DNA of 64,000 bases from Corynebacterium hindlerae. GTDB taxonomy: Bacteria; Actinomycetota; Actinomycetes; Mycobacteriales; Mycobacteriaceae. The notes under the pieces are model-generated. The model made no database searches. It was given only the letters and a program-made list of their open reading frames with translations, and was not told the DNA's origin. Positions 28,360 to 37,582 of the stretch are shown here, piece after piece. The stretch covers positions 2,449,069 through 2,513,068 of the forward strand of contig NZ_CP059833.1 in the NCBI RefSeq assembly GCF_014117265.1, written 5' to 3'. The number at the start of each line of letters is the position of its first letter. The stretch's first letter is position 1. The position numbers were made by a program, and so were the translations under genes.

Positions 28360-30498
28360 ATGAGCGAACCATACGATGTCCTCATCGTGGGAGCAGGCCT
28401 GTCTGGGATTGCGTTGGGGGTGGAACTTGCGAAGGTTCCAGGATTAACGTTTCGGGTCGTCGAGAAGCGGGCGCGCGTGGGCGGTACCTGGGACATCTTT
28501 ACCTACCCTGGGGTGCGCAGTGACAGTGAAATGGAGTCGTACCGGTTTTCGTTCGAGCCGTGGCGGGGCACTACGCCACTGGGTAAAGGTGCGGAAATCA
28601 GGGATTACCTTGAGAATGTGGCCACCAAACATGGCGTGGCTCAGCACATTGACTTTGGTGTAGCTGTCACCGCTGCGAACTGGAACAGTGAGCAGCAGGT
28701 ATGGTGCGTCACCACGAACAGCGGGGAATATCAGGCACGCTACCTGCATATCGCCGGCGGGTACTACAACCATGAACACGGCCACCTACCCACGTGGGAG
28801 GGGGAATTCGGCGGTGAGCTGATCACTCCGCACCACTGGCCGGAGAACCTCGATTACCAGGGGAAAAACATCGTGGTCGTGGGGTCGGGGGCGACGGCCG
28901 CGACGCTGGTCCCTGAACTGGCGAAAACCGCGCAGGTGACCATGCTGCAACGATCGCCGAGTCATATGGCCCCCATGCCCAACCACACGATGAAGTTGCC
29001 GGATAACCTCAATCGGTTGCGCGCAGTAGCCACAAACCAGCTCATCATCGCGATGGCGCGCCACATGCCGAAGCTGCTGAACAAGGCGCTGGACGTGCGG
29101 CGCAGTCGGATCCTGCCGCCGGAGCAGCGCGCACATTTCCGTCCTAACTACCCTGTGTGGGACCAGCGCGTGTGTCGCATCCCGGACGGGGATTTGTTCC
29201 ATGCCATTGCCGACGGCGCGGTGCGCGTGATTACCGATCGGATCGCGCGGCTAACCCCCACGGGCATCGCGCTGGAAAGTGGAAGGGAGCTTAACGCGGA
29301 CATCATCGTCGCTGCCACAGGTTTGGAACTGCAGGCGATGGGTGGCGTAGAGATCATTGTCGACGGCGCCGCAGTAGCAGTGGGGGAGACCGCCGCGTAT
29401 CGGGGTGCGATGCTGAAAGGCGTGCCAAATTTCAGCTTCACCATCGGGTACGTCAACGAATCCTTCACGCTCCGCGCCGAGCTGGTTGCCCAGTTTGTGT
29501 GGGGTGTGCTGGAACGGATGCGCGCCAGCGGCGCTCAGGTGGTTACCCCGACGGGAGAGGTGAGGGGCACAAAGGGGCGCATCATTGACCTGAATGCTGG
29601 CTACGTGAATCGCGGTATCCACCAGTTCCCATACGTCACGGATACCGAGCCGTGGGCGCTGCACAACAGGCACTTCACTGAGGCCCGTAGCTTCCGTACC
29701 TGCGACTACACCGGTCTTGACTTTGGTGACACCACCCTGGCAGGCATCCGAGCACGCGTGCGTGGCACGGGCGAAACAGTCGTGTTGCTGCACGGCATCG
29801 GGCGCGGGCTCGAAGACTACGACGCCCTGTCCATCCCCGGCGTGCGAACCATCGCGCTAGACATCCCGGGTTTCGGAACCACCCCCGGCCTCACCCGCCC
29901 CACCATGGCCGGACTTACCGACGCCCTCTGGCGCGCACTCGATGGCGAAGACAACGTCACGTTGGTCGGAAACTCTATGGGTGGGGCATTGGCTATGCGC
30001 ATGGCGCTCGCGCACCCGGAACGCGTTTCAAAGGTCGTGCTGCTTGCGCCAAGCGGGTTTAGTACTGACATCACTTCCTCGGTGAAAATAGCCGCCTGCC
30101 CGCTGGGTAAGGGCTTCCTCCGGCTCGCCACAGGCCCGTTGCTCGCCAAGGTAGAGCGCGCCGTGGTTGCCGATCCGGCATTGGTCACCGAGGACACATT
30201 ACGTGTCGCCCAGCGCACGGCCCGGAACCGCGATTATGTACGGACCTTTGTGGCCTTGTCCCGAGAACTCGTCGGGGTGCAGGAAAGTGAGCGACTGGAC
30301 GTCGTTAAGGCATATGCCGGCCTTGGCCTGCCGACTCGCATCGGATGGGGAACAGCAGACACCATTTTGCCCGTTGGACACGCGGAGACCGCGCGGACGA
30401 TCCTGCCAGGGGCAGACATCAGGATTTTTGAAGGTGCCGGACACATTTTGCAACGGGAACGGCCAGCCGAAGTATCCGAGCTCATCCGGATGCCGTAG
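28360..30498 (+). CDS. Baeyer-Villiger-type FAD monooxygenase fused to an alpha/beta hydrolase
   Basis: A 712-residue two-domain protein. Residues 1 to about 455 are an EthA-like flavin monooxygenase: FAD loop VLIVGAGLSGIALG (7-20), GGTWDIFTYPGVRSDSEM (41-58), NADPH loop VVVGSGATAATL (172-183) and ATG-containing VAATGLEL. The Baeyer-Villiger fingerprint FxGxxxHxxxWP is present at 150-161 but with Thr156 where the His is expected. Residues about 468-712 are an alpha/beta hydrolase with HG oxyanion loop (478-479), GNSMGG with nucleophile Ser539, Asp667 and His695. The likely chemistry is ketone to ester, then ester cleavage; the substrate is unknown. It interrupts the sepF-yggT order, has its own palindromic operator, and yggT begins 4 bp after its stop. 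Confidence 0.88.
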   Translation: MSEPYDVLIVGAGLSGIALGVELAKVPGLTFRVVEKRARVGGTWDIFTYPGVRSDSEMESYRFSFEPWRGTTPLGKGAEIRDYLENVATKHGVAQHIDFGVAVTAANWNSEQQVWCVTTNSGEYQARYLHIAGGYYNHEHGHLPTWEGEFGGELITPHHWPENLDYQGKNIVVVGSGATAATLVPELAKTAQVTMLQRSPSHMAPMPNHTMKLPDNLNRLRAVATNQLIIAMARHMPKLLNKALDVRRSRILPPEQRAHFRPNYPVWDQRVCRIPDGDLFHAIADGAVRVITDRIARLTPTGIALESGRELNADIIVAATGLELQAMGGVEIIVDGAAVAVGETAAYRGAMLKGVPNFSFTIGYVNESFTLRAELVAQFVWGVLERMRASGAQVVTPTGEVRGTKGRIIDLNAGYVNRGIHQFPYVTDTEPWALHNRHFTEARSFRTCDYTGLDFGDTTLAGIRARVRGTGETVVLLHGIGRGLEDYDALSIPGVRTIALDIPGFGTTPGLTRPTMAGLTDALWRALDGEDNVTLVGNSMGGALAMRMALAHPERVSKVVLLAPSGFSTDITSSVKIAACPLGKGFLRLATGPLLAKVERAVVADPALVTEDTLRVAQRTARNRDYVRTFVALSRELVGVQESERLDVVKAYAGLGLPTRIGWGTADTILPVGHAETARTILPGADIRIFEGAGHILQRERPAEVSELIRMP

Positions 30499-30502
30499 TG
30501 TC

Positions 30503-30793
30503 ATGGGGGTGACTAGCATTACCTACATCTTGGCGCTCCTGCTGAAAATCTATTTGGATCTGCTCATCGTCCGCATCGTGATTGAGATGATCCAATCGTT
30601 TTCGCGCCAGTTCCGTCCGCCACGCTGGTTCGCACTGATCGCAGAACCAATCTTTATGGTCACGGATCCGCCGGTGAAAGCCGTCCGGAAGCTGGTACCC
30701 CCAATCCAAATGGGGGGAGTGGCCATGGATGTATCGATTCTGCTGCTGTTTTTGATCATTCAGGTGTTGCTGTTCATCGTCTTATCGATATAG
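30503..30793 (+). CDS. YggT family membrane protein
   Basis: A 96-residue protein with an N-terminal membrane helix (about 5-27), a central basic loop carrying PPRWFALIAEPIFMVTDPPVKAVRKLVPP, and a C-terminal helix (about 74-95); this is the standard YggT layout. The family sits between sepF and divIVA in Gram-positive dcw clusters and is linked to division or turgor, with no defined biochemistry. I start at the ATG at 30503, 4 bp after the fusion gene; a GTG two codons later is an alternative. It has no clear ribosome-binding site, so it may depend on coupling to the upstream gene. Confidence 0.88.
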   Translation: MGVTSITYILALLLKIYLDLLIVRIVIEMIQSFSRQFRPPRWFALIAEPIFMVTDPPVKAVRKLVPPIQMGGVAMDVSILLLFLIIQVLLFIVLSI

Positions 30794-31005
30794 TGCAGCA
30801 CAAGAGTCGTGCCCAGCTCCGACTAAATGTAAACTTAAGAGTTGATTTCTATTCAAGCGGGAAAGAAAAATGCCGTAAAACCGGGCGTTTGCTACCCATT
30901 GTTTGAGAGAATTAACTACACTGTAAAGAAATTTGCTGTGGGGAATGCCCACAGCGTGCCTCCAAAACCTTGGGGGCTGCAAAAGTATCGCGAAGGGAAC
31001 CGTCA
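30794..31005 (+). promoter_or_regulatory. wag31 leader region
   Basis: A 212-bp AT-rich gap that should hold the wag31 promoter. A plausible but weak pair is TTTGAG near 30903 with TAAAGA some 16 bp downstream. CGAAGGGAA lies about 8 bases before the wag31 ATG as ribosome-binding site. No stable hairpin was seen. Confidence 0.35.
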
Positions 31006-31998
31006 ATGCCGCTGACTCCAGCTGACGTGCACAATGTTGCTTTTAGCAAGCCTCCAATCGGTAAGCGTGGCTACAACGAGGATGAGGTGGATCAGTTCCT
31101 CGACCTCGTCGAGGACACGCTGGCACAGCTCCAGGAGGAGAACGAAGAGCTCCGCAACCAGGTAGAAAACTCCTCTGGCGCAGCTCCAGTTGCAGCGCCA
31201 GCCAACAACGTTGACGTTGCGGCTATTGAGAAGAAGGCAGCAGCTGACGCAGAGGCAAAGGTCCGCGCTCAGTACGACAAGAAGCTGGCCGACGCAGAGG
31301 CTGCTTCCAAGAAGGCTCAGGAAGAGCTGAAGAAGGCTCAGGACGACGCCCGCAAGGCTCGCGAAGAAGCCGCAGCCGCGAAAGAAGAGGCAAAGAAGGC
31401 AGCAGCCTCCAAGCCAGCTTCCGCTGCCCCTGCTGCAGCCGCCGCTGTGGCAGCATCCGGCGACGCAACTGCAGACACCCACATGCAGGCAGCCCGTGTC
31501 CTCGGCCTAGCCCAGGAAATGTCTGACCGTCTCACCGGCGAAGCTCGTGCAGAGTCCAAGGCGATGCTCGACGAGGCACGCGCCGCCGCCGAAAAGACCA
31601 TCAACGATGCAAACTCCGCATCCGCAGCAACTCTCTCCGAGGCGCGCGCCAAGGCAGACAAACTCACCTCCGAAGCTGACGAGCAGGCAAAGGCAATGAT
31701 CGCCGACGCCACCCAGCGCTCCGAGGCAATGCTCGCTGAGGCAACCACCAAGTCCGAAACTCAAATCAAGCAGGCTGAGGATAAGGCGAACGCCCTGCAG
31801 GCAGACGCAGAGCGCAAGCACACCGAGATCATGGCTACCGTCAAGCAGCAGCAGTCTGTGCTGGAAGGCCGCATCTCTGAACTGCGTACCTTCGAACGCG
31901 AGTACCGTACCCGCATGAAGACCCTGCTCGAGACCCAGCTCGAAGAACTCGTCTCCCGCGGTCCGGCTGCACCATCTGGTACCCCAGAGAACCAGTAA
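31006..31998 (+). CDS. wag31: DivIVA/Wag31 polar growth scaffold
   Basis: A 330-residue protein. The N-terminal DivIVA domain reads [42 protein letters not shown], including the membrane-binding loop with a basic residue flanked by Pro/Ile. A variable Ala/Lys-rich segment (about 80-155) follows, then a long coiled coil rich in Ala, Glu and Lys to about residue 315. It assembles at the poles, directs apical wall growth, and is essential in corynebacteria. I start at the ATG at 31006, which gives the conserved N-terminus, not at the upstream in-frame codon at 30970. Mycobacterial Wag31 is phosphorylated by PASTA kinases; the equivalent site here is not identified. Confidence 0.97.
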   Translation: MPLTPADVHNVAFSKPPIGKRGYNEDEVDQFLDLVEDTLAQLQEENEELRNQVENSSGAAPVAAPANNVDVAAIEKKAAADAEAKVRAQYDKKLADAEAASKKAQEELKKAQDDARKAREEAAAAKEEAKKAAASKPASAAPAAAAAVAASGDATADTHMQAARVLGLAQEMSDRLTGEARAESKAMLDEARAAAEKTINDANSASAATLSEARAKADKLTSEADEQAKAMIADATQRSEAMLAEATTKSETQIKQAEDKANALQADAERKHTEIMATVKQQQSVLEGRISELRTFEREYRTRMKTLLETQLEELVSRGPAAPSGTPENQ

Positions 31999-32008
31999 TT
32001 GAAGCGTC

Positions 32009-32047
32009 AACTCCCTCTTGTCTTACACTTGGCAAGGGGGAGTTTTT
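32009..32047 (+). terminator. Terminator after wag31
   Basis: AACTCCCTCTTG (32009-32020) pairs with CAAGGGGGAGTT (32033-32044) with a single G-T wobble and a 12-base loop, followed by TTTTT. It lies 10 bp past the wag31 stop. Confidence 0.9.
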
Positions 32048-32071
32048 GCGTTTCACTTGGAAAGGGTCCCG

Positions 32072-32224
32072 ATGACCGTCTTAACCCTAATCTTGGCGCT
32101 GGCCGCGTTTGCAGCTTTCGTCGCCGGCGCAGCCACAGGCGACGTGATGTGGTACATGCTTGTGGTCATTTTTGCGATTACCGGGCTCATCGTGTGGGTA
32201 ATGGATTTGCGCTCCAAGAAGTAG
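32072..32224 (+). CDS. Small two-helix membrane protein of unknown function
   Basis: A 50-residue protein starting MTVLTLILALAAFAAFVAGA, with two hydrophobic helices (about 2-21 and 25-44) and a short basic tail (DLRSKK). The ATG at 32072 is preceded by GGAAAGGG, an acceptable ribosome-binding site, and lies just after the wag31 terminator. Similar short membrane proteins occur between wag31 and ileS in related corynebacteria as far as I recall. No function can be assigned. Confidence 0.65.
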   Translation: MTVLTLILALAAFAAFVAGAATGDVMWYMLVVIFAITGLIVWVMDLRSKK

Positions 32225-32262
32225 CGGAGGGGAGCGACTGCGCACCCATAGCGTGCGTAAGC

Positions 32263-32268
32263 TATACT
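32263..32268 (+). promoter_or_regulatory. Probable -10 box of the ileS T-box transcript
   Basis: TATACT is a good actinobacterial -10 hexamer and would start transcription at about 32275, just before the T-box Stem I. No good -35 is present 16-18 bp upstream. Confidence 0.5.
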
Positions 32269-32275
32269 GATACGC

Positions 32276-32481
32276 AACGTAAGCACTGATCCGGCTATCA
32301 CCGGGGAGCTTTCCGGAAGAACAGCCTAGAAAAGGCCTATTAGACCCGGACGGGTGGGACCGTGACACACCTTCTAGACCAATGAAGCGGGGCCGTGAGA
32401 AACGGCCCAAGCGGGGTGGTACCGCGTCCTCATCGGGCGTCCCGGCAGCAACGAAAAACGATGTAGCTGCTAGGAGTACCT
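32276..32481 (+). ncRNA. ileS T-box riboswitch, translational type with short Stem I
   Basis: The leader contains a short Stem I around 32288-32315 (CCGGCTATCACCGG) with the isoleucine specifier ATC at 32297-32299, and the conserved T-box GGGGTGGTACCGCG at 32413-32426 whose TGGT bulge pairs with the uncharged tRNA acceptor end. No terminator follows. Instead GGTAC and TCCT from the T-box 3' side can pair with the AGGAGTACC that carries the ileS Shine-Dalgarno (32472-32476), hiding it until uncharged tRNA-Ile binds. This matches the actinobacterial ileS T-boxes described in Nocardia and mycobacteria. Confidence 0.9.
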
Positions 32482-35400
32482 ATGAACAACACGGGCCGTG
32501 TGTACCCACGGGAGGACCTCTCGGGTGGGTCGTCCAAGTTCCCAGAGATGGAACGCAACGTCCTTGAATTCTGGTCAAAGGACAAGACTTTTCAGGCATC
32601 GCTGGATAACCGCGAGAACAACCAAGAATACGTCTTTTACGACGGCCCTCCGTTCGCCAATGGTTTGCCACACTACGGCCACCTGCTGACCGGTTACGTG
32701 AAGGACATCATCCCTCGTTACCAGACGATGCGTGGCAAGAAGGTTGCCCGCGTGTTCGGCTGGGACTGCCACGGCCTGCCAGCGGAGCTCGAGGCGGAAA
32801 AGCAGCTCGGCATTAAGACCGGTGAAATCGAAGGCATGGGCCTGGCCAAGTTCAACGATTACTGCGCCACCTCCGTGCTCAAGTACACCGAGGAGTGGAA
32901 AGAGTACGTTACTCGCCAAGCCCGGTGGGTGGACTTCGACAACGGCTACAAGACCATGGACCTGGACTTCATGGAGTCCGTCATGTGGGCGTTCAAGGAA
33001 CTCTACGATAAAGGCTTGATCTACCAGGGCTTCCGGGTGCTGCCGTACTCTTGGGCAGAGCAGACGCCACTGTCCAACCAGGAAACCCGCCTGGATGACT
33101 CGTACAAAATGCGGCAGGACCCGACGCTGACGGTGACGTTCCCAGTCGTCGGTAAGCGCGGCGGTGACGTACCCGCAGAACTCCAGGGCGTGAAGATCTT
33201 GGCATGGACCACCACGCCATGGACCCTGCCTTCCAACTTGGCGCTCGCTGTCCACCCTGAGGTCGACTACGTGGTGGTGCAGGCCGAGGACGGAGAGAAG
33301 TACCTGCTCGCGGAGGCTCTCGTTGGTACGTACGCGAAGGAACTGGGCGATTACGCTACCGTTCACACTGTGAAGGGCGCGGAACTGGAAGGCCTGGAGT
33401 ACACCCCGCTGTTCGACTTCTTCAAGGACGCCCCGAACGCGTTCCAGGTCATCGTGGCGGACTACGTCACCACCGAGGACGGCACAGGTATCGTCCACCA
33501 GGCACCTGCCTTCGGTGAAGACGATATGTTTGCGTGTGCCGAATATGGCATCGATCCCGTTATCCCAGTCGGCATGGACGGCAAGTTCACCTCACTGGTG
33601 GCCCCTTACGAAGGTCAGCTGGTCTTTGATGCGAACAAGCAGATCATCAAGGATCTGAAAGCCACCAGTCGTGTCGTGCGCCAGCAGACGATCGAGCACT
33701 CTTACCCGCACTCCTGGCGCTCCGGCGAGCCACTGATCTACATGGCACTGCCATCGTGGTTCGTGGCTGTGACTAAGTTCCGCGACCGCATGGTCGAGCT
33801 GAACAAGGAAGGCATCGACTGGATGCCTGCTCACATCCGCGACGGCCAGTTCGGTAAGTGGCTGGAAGGCGCCCGCGACTGGAACATCTCCCGTAACCGC
33901 TACTGGGGCTCCCCAATTCCGGTCTGGATTTCTGACGATGAGAAGTATCCACGTGTGGATGTCTACGGATCCTTGGATGAGCTGGAGCGCGACTTTGGCG
34001 TGCGCCCAACCTCCCTGCACCGTCCCTACATCGACGAGCTGACCCGCCCGAATCCGGATGATCCGACCGGAAAGTCCATGATGCGCCGCGTGCCAGAGGT
34101 CCTCGACTGCTGGTTCGAGTCCGGCTCCATGCCGTTCGCCCAGAAGCACTACCCGTTCGAGAACAAGGACTGGTTTGATACGCACTCGCCCGCGGACTTC
34201 ATCGTGGAGTATTCCGGCCAGACCCGCGGTTGGTTCTACACCCTCCACGTGCTGGCCACGGCGCTGTTTGACCGCCCGGCGTTTAAAAAGGTTGTGGCTC
34301 ACGGCATCGTTCTCGGCGATGACGGCCTTAAGATGTCCAAGTCCAAGGGCAACTACCCGAACGTCAACGAGGTGTTCGACCGCGACGGTTCCGATGCCAT
34401 GCGTTGGTTCCTGATGTCCTCCCCAATCCTGCGTGGTGGCAATCTGATCGTCACAGAACAGGGCATTCGCGAGGGCGTACGCCAGGCTCTGCTGCCAATG
34501 TGGAACGCATACAGCTTCCTGCAGCTGTATGCTTCCAAGCCTGCCGAGTTCTCCACTGACGCCACGGATGTGCTGGACCGCTACATCCTGGCCAAGACCC
34601 ACAATTTGGTTGCCGACGTGCAAAAAGCGCTGGACAACACCGACATCGCGAGTGCCTGTGACCTGGTGCGCACGTTCTGCGACGTGCTGACCAACTGGTA
34701 CGTGCGCCGTTCCCGTGACCGGTTCTGGGCGGGCGACGAGCAGTACCCGGAGGCCTTCAATACGCTGTACACCGTGCTGCATACCCTGACCCGCGTGGCT
34801 GCTCCATTGCTGCCGATGGCAACCGAGGTGATCTACAAGGGCCTGACAGGGGAACGCTCTGTCCACCTGGCGGACTTCCCGGTGGCTGCGGACTACCCAG
34901 CGGACGATGCCCTTGTCGAGGCAATGGATGGCGTCCGCGGAGTGTGCTCGGCGGCGTCCTCGGTGCGTAAGGCAAACAAGCTGCGCAACCGCCTGCCGCT
35001 GCCTCAGCTCACCGTGGCGCTGCCTGGTTCCGAGCGCTTGGCCGAGTTCGCCCCGATCATCCGCGACGAGGTCAACGTCAAGAACGTTGTGCTCTCCGAC
35101 GATGTAGATGCGGTCGGACGCTTCGAGGTCGTGGTGAATGCTAAGGTCGCAGGCCCTCGCCTGGGACGCGACGTCCAGCACGCCATCAAGGCAGTGAAGG
35201 CGGGGAACTACACCCGCAACGGTGACACCGTGCTCGCCGATGGCATTGAGCTTCACGACGGCGAATTCACCGAACGCCTCGTCGCCGCTAACCCCGATTC
35301 CACCGCACAGGTGGTGGGCTTCGGCGGCCTGGTGTCCTTGGACATGACCGTCACCGAGGAACTGGAAGCCGAAGGCTGGGCAGCCGACGTGATCCGTGGC

Positions 35401-35610
35401 CTGCAGGATGCACGCAAGGCAGCTGACTTTGATGTCACGGACCGCATTCAGGTGGTGCTGTCTGTTCCTGCTGAGAAGGAAGAGTGGGCACGTCGCCACG
35501 CTGATCACATCGCGGCGGAAGTGCTAGCCACCTCCTTTGAGGTCGCCACTTCTCCGGTGGAGGGCACTGAGGTGCTCAAGGGCGTAGTGGCTCAGGTGGC
35601 TAAGGCCTAG
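32482..35610 (+). CDS. ileS: Isoleucyl-tRNA synthetase
   Basis: A 1042-residue class I synthetase. The HIGH-type motif is [12 protein letters not shown] (56-67), the editing domain includes [18 protein letters not shown], and KMSKSKGN lies near residue 615. An anticodon-binding domain and a C-terminal extension complete it. The HYGH form and the length are those of the long, eukaryote-like IleRS group found in mycobacteria, which tends to resist mupirocin; that phenotype is inferred. Translation is controlled by the T-box immediately upstream, with AGGAG 5 bases before the ATG. Confidence 0.98.
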   Translation: MNNTGRVYPREDLSGGSSKFPEMERNVLEFWSKDKTFQASLDNRENNQEYVFYDGPPFANGLPHYGHLLTGYVKDIIPRYQTMRGKKVARVFGWDCHGLPAELEAEKQLGIKTGEIEGMGLAKFNDYCATSVLKYTEEWKEYVTRQARWVDFDNGYKTMDLDFMESVMWAFKELYDKGLIYQGFRVLPYSWAEQTPLSNQETRLDDSYKMRQDPTLTVTFPVVGKRGGDVPAELQGVKILAWTTTPWTLPSNLALAVHPEVDYVVVQAEDGEKYLLAEALVGTYAKELGDYATVHTVKGAELEGLEYTPLFDFFKDAPNAFQVIVADYVTTEDGTGIVHQAPAFGEDDMFACAEYGIDPVIPVGMDGKFTSLVAPYEGQLVFDANKQIIKDLKATSRVVRQQTIEHSYPHSWRSGEPLIYMALPSWFVAVTKFRDRMVELNKEGIDWMPAHIRDGQFGKWLEGARDWNISRNRYWGSPIPVWISDDEKYPRVDVYGSLDELERDFGVRPTSLHRPYIDELTRPNPDDPTGKSMMRRVPEVLDCWFESGSMPFAQKHYPFENKDWFDTHSPADFIVEYSGQTRGWFYTLHVLATALFDRPAFKKVVAHGIVLGDDGLKMSKSKGNYPNVNEVFDRDGSDAMRWFLMSSPILRGGNLIVTEQGIREGVRQALLPMWNAYSFLQLYASKPAEFSTDATDVLDRYILAKTHNLVADVQKALDNTDIASACDLVRTFCDVLTNWYVRRSRDRFWAGDEQYPEAFNTLYTVLHTLTRVAAPLLPMATEVIYKGLTGERSVHLADFPVAADYPADDALVEAMDGVRGVCSAASSVRKANKLRNRLPLPQLTVALPGSERLAEFAPIIRDEVNVKNVVLSDDVDAVGRFEVVVNAKVAGPRLGRDVQHAIKAVKAGNYTRNGDTVLADGIELHDGEFTERLVAANPDSTAQVVGFGGLVSLDMTVTEELEAEGWAADVIRGLQDARKAADFDVTDRIQVVLSVPAEKEEWARRHADHIAAEVLATSFEVATSPVEGTEVLKGVVAQVAKA

Positions 35611-35685
35611 CCACTGTTAAAAAGGGGCAAAAAGTGTGTCTAGCTTCCGTGATGGAGCAAGGTCAGGACATGTAAATTACTGGTG

Positions 35686-35770
35686 TATATTGCTTCGGGT
35701 CGTATAGACGCACAACCCTTGATCAATACTGTGATTGATACCGCACCTGTGCTAGCAGGTGCGGTTTCGT
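35686..35770 (+). ncRNA. Possible small RNA ending in a strong terminator
   Basis: A -10-like TATATT at 35686-35691, about 75 bp after ileS, is followed by a perfect 10-bp stem-loop (ACCGCACCTG at 35740-35749, CAGGTGCGGT at 35756-35765) and TTTCGT. This could give a transcript of about 70 nt. No good -35 is visible, and the stem may simply be the ileS terminator, 130 bp past its stop. Confidence 0.3.
35738..35770 (+). terminator. Terminator downstream of ileS
   Basis: A perfect 10-bp stem with a 6-base loop (TGCTAG) at 35740-35765 and a short T-rich tail. It ends either the ileS transcript or the putative small RNA. Confidence 0.75.
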
Positions 35771-36033
35771 GTCTCCGGTGACCCGGAACCATATCATTTA
35801 CTAGACGCAACAATGCCCGGCCGACGGGGACAGAATTCTTGCTCTTTAACCCTTAAGGCGAGCGTCATCTATAACCATTGTCTACCAAGCGGCCCTATGC
35901 GATGTAGTGCCCTCTTCCACCCTGAGATGGAACACGTGGACGTTATCTCAATCCACGAGCAACGCAACGTCGGAATACAAAAACACCATCGGATAGAAGC
36001 GATGTCGACCCGACACACTTTTGCTACCCAACC
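35771..36033. other. Intergenic region without a recognised feature
   Basis: About 260 bp between the ileS terminator and the end of a minus-strand gene. A plus-strand reading frame at 35759-36037 has no start signal and no recognisable product. I see no tRNA, repeat or clear promoter. Confidence 0.4.
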
Positions 36034-36636
36034 CTAAAGGATTGTTTTGGGCGCTTTTTGCAGCTGGAGTCCCACTTTGGCTAAGTAGAACGCGATGCAG
36101 CTCTCCACCACCATGCTTGGTCCCCAGGCCAAAACTTCCAGAAATAAGTTCCACCCAGTCTGGGAAGTGATGATGTAATAGGCAACCCAGAACGTCGCGT
36201 CTATCGCCAACGCAATCGCAATCCAGGATGGGAACAATGGGTGCTGTAGGAAACAATACGATAACGCGAAGAGGCCGCCAGCATAGAGAAGCTGTGCGAA
36301 CAAAAAAGAGGCGGTGAACTGCCCGATATTCGGGATATGCTCCATCAGATTGAAAACACCTGACAGCAGCACTGCACTGCCTATGAGAGCGAAGCCAACA
36401 GTGATTCGCGTTGGGACTTTCAAGAAAGCCGGCATGCTGCTTGGGAATGCGAGGACAGCACAAATGAACACAGTCGTGCTGCCAAACCTGGTTAGTGCAG
36501 AGAAGATCGAGCCGGGGTTAATGATGTCAGCGACAGACACCAGAATTAAATAAACTACCCATCCGCCTGCGCAAAAAAGCATAGCCCGGCCTTGATCCAG
36601 ACAGTCGTAGGCGGTGCCTAGACTACGCTCATTCAC
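36034..36636 (-). CDS. Multi-spanning membrane protein, paralogue A
   Basis: About 200 residues with six or so predicted membrane helices. It is clearly paralogous to the protein encoded at 37485-38126: both share YCF-x2-HPLFP-x-WIA followed by an Asp and FW-x2-YY, and an earlier (S/D)xFS-x3-RFG segment. No known family is recognised. I start at the GTG at 36636, which has GGAGA 5-6 bases upstream; the frame runs further to an ATG at 36714, but that start lacks a ribosome site and would invade the divergent promoter. It diverges from the EamA transporter gene. Confidence 0.65.
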   Translation of the reverse strand: MNERSLGTAYDCLDQGRAMLFCAGGWVVYLILVSVADIINPGSIFSALTRFGSTTVFICAVLAFPSSMPAFLKVPTRITVGFALIGSAVLLSGVFNLMEHIPNIGQFTASFLFAQLLYAGGLFALSYCFLQHPLFPSWIAIALAIDATFWVAYYIITSQTGWNLFLEVLAWGPSMVVESCIAFYLAKVGLQLQKAPKTIL

Positions 36637-36730
36637 TTTTTCTCCACTTACATTTCCGGGGATGTTACCGTCGCAGAATCTTACCAGCTTTAAGAACCTT
36701 CTATCATCACACACCGCTATTGTTAGCTAG

Positions 36731-37582
36731 GTGAGAACTGTTCCAATCATCCTGACGCTCGTCTCCGGGGTCTCGCTTTACTGTGGCGCCGCGGTGGCAG
36801 TCAGTCTGTTTGCGCAAGCTAACCCGCTGTTCGTGGCATGGCTGCGCGTAACGACGGCCGCTGTGCTGTTGCTCATTGCGGTTCGGCCATCGTGGGCGTC
36901 GTTTAGCGGTGCAGCTGGCGGAGCTGCGGCCCTTTATGGCCTGGCTACGATCGGGATGAACATGTCGTTTTACGGGGCCATTGCTGAGTTGCCACTGGGC
37001 ACAGCGGTGGCGATTGAATTCTTTGGACCTGTGGTTGTGGCCGCACTTGGAACGCGTGGTTGGAGAGACTGGGGCGCTTTGCTTCTCGCGGGAAGTGGCG
37101 TGATCCTGCTGTCGGGCGTGCAATGGTCGGGCAGTGCGCGCGGGGTAGCGTTCGCTTTGCTCTCGGCGCTGCTGTGGGCGCTATACATAGTGCTGGGACA
37201 TCGAGTGTCCCTGGATAAACCGGTGCAGGGCCTCACTGTGGGCTTCGTCTATGGTTCACTGCTGACCCTGCCCGTGGCGCTGATGATGGCGCCGCATCAG
37301 GTGGCAGCTGGCTGGCCCCAGTTCATAGGACTTGCCTTCGTTCTGGGGATTTTGTCTGCGCTCATTCCATACACCCTAGATATGAGATCTCTTGCTCTCG
37401 CCGGATCGAGCTATTTTGCATTACTCACAGCGCTGCTTCCGCTTGTGGCTACCGTAGTTGGCTTCGTGGTACTACGCCAGCAGCTCAGCGCAGTGGAGAT
37501 GATAGGGATTGTGATGATCGTCGTTGCAGTGTTTGTTCGAACGCGTAGCTCTGCATCTGTGCCCCAGCGCGAAAGCCGATGA
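36731..37582 (+). CDS. EamA/RhtA-type drug/metabolite or amino acid exporter
   Basis: A 283-residue protein with ten membrane helices in two EamA repeats. Segments such as MNMSFYGAIAELPLGTAVAIEFFGPVVVA and the second-half PYTLDMRSLALAGSSYFALLTALLPLVATVVG match the RhtA branch, which exports threonine and homoserine in E. coli; the substrate here is inferred only from similarity. The start is a GTG at 36731 without a strong ribosome site. Its last 98 bp overlap the end of paralogue B on the opposite strand, and paralogue A diverges from it. Confidence 0.82.
   Translation: MRTVPIILTLVSGVSLYCGAAVAVSLFAQANPLFVAWLRVTTAAVLLLIAVRPSWASFSGAAGGAAALYGLATIGMNMSFYGAIAELPLGTAVAIEFFGPVVVAALGTRGWRDWGALLLAGSGVILLSGVQWSGSARGVAFALLSALLWALYIVLGHRVSLDKPVQGLTVGFVYGSLLTLPVALMMAPHQVAAGWPQFIGLAFVLGILSALIPYTLDMRSLALAGSSYFALLTALLPLVATVVGFVVLRQQLSAVEMIGIVMIVVAVFVRTRSSASVPQRESR

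Noticed and set aside
33592..35508. A 638-codon minus-strand frame within ileS
   Set aside because: Shadow of ileS; no domain seen.
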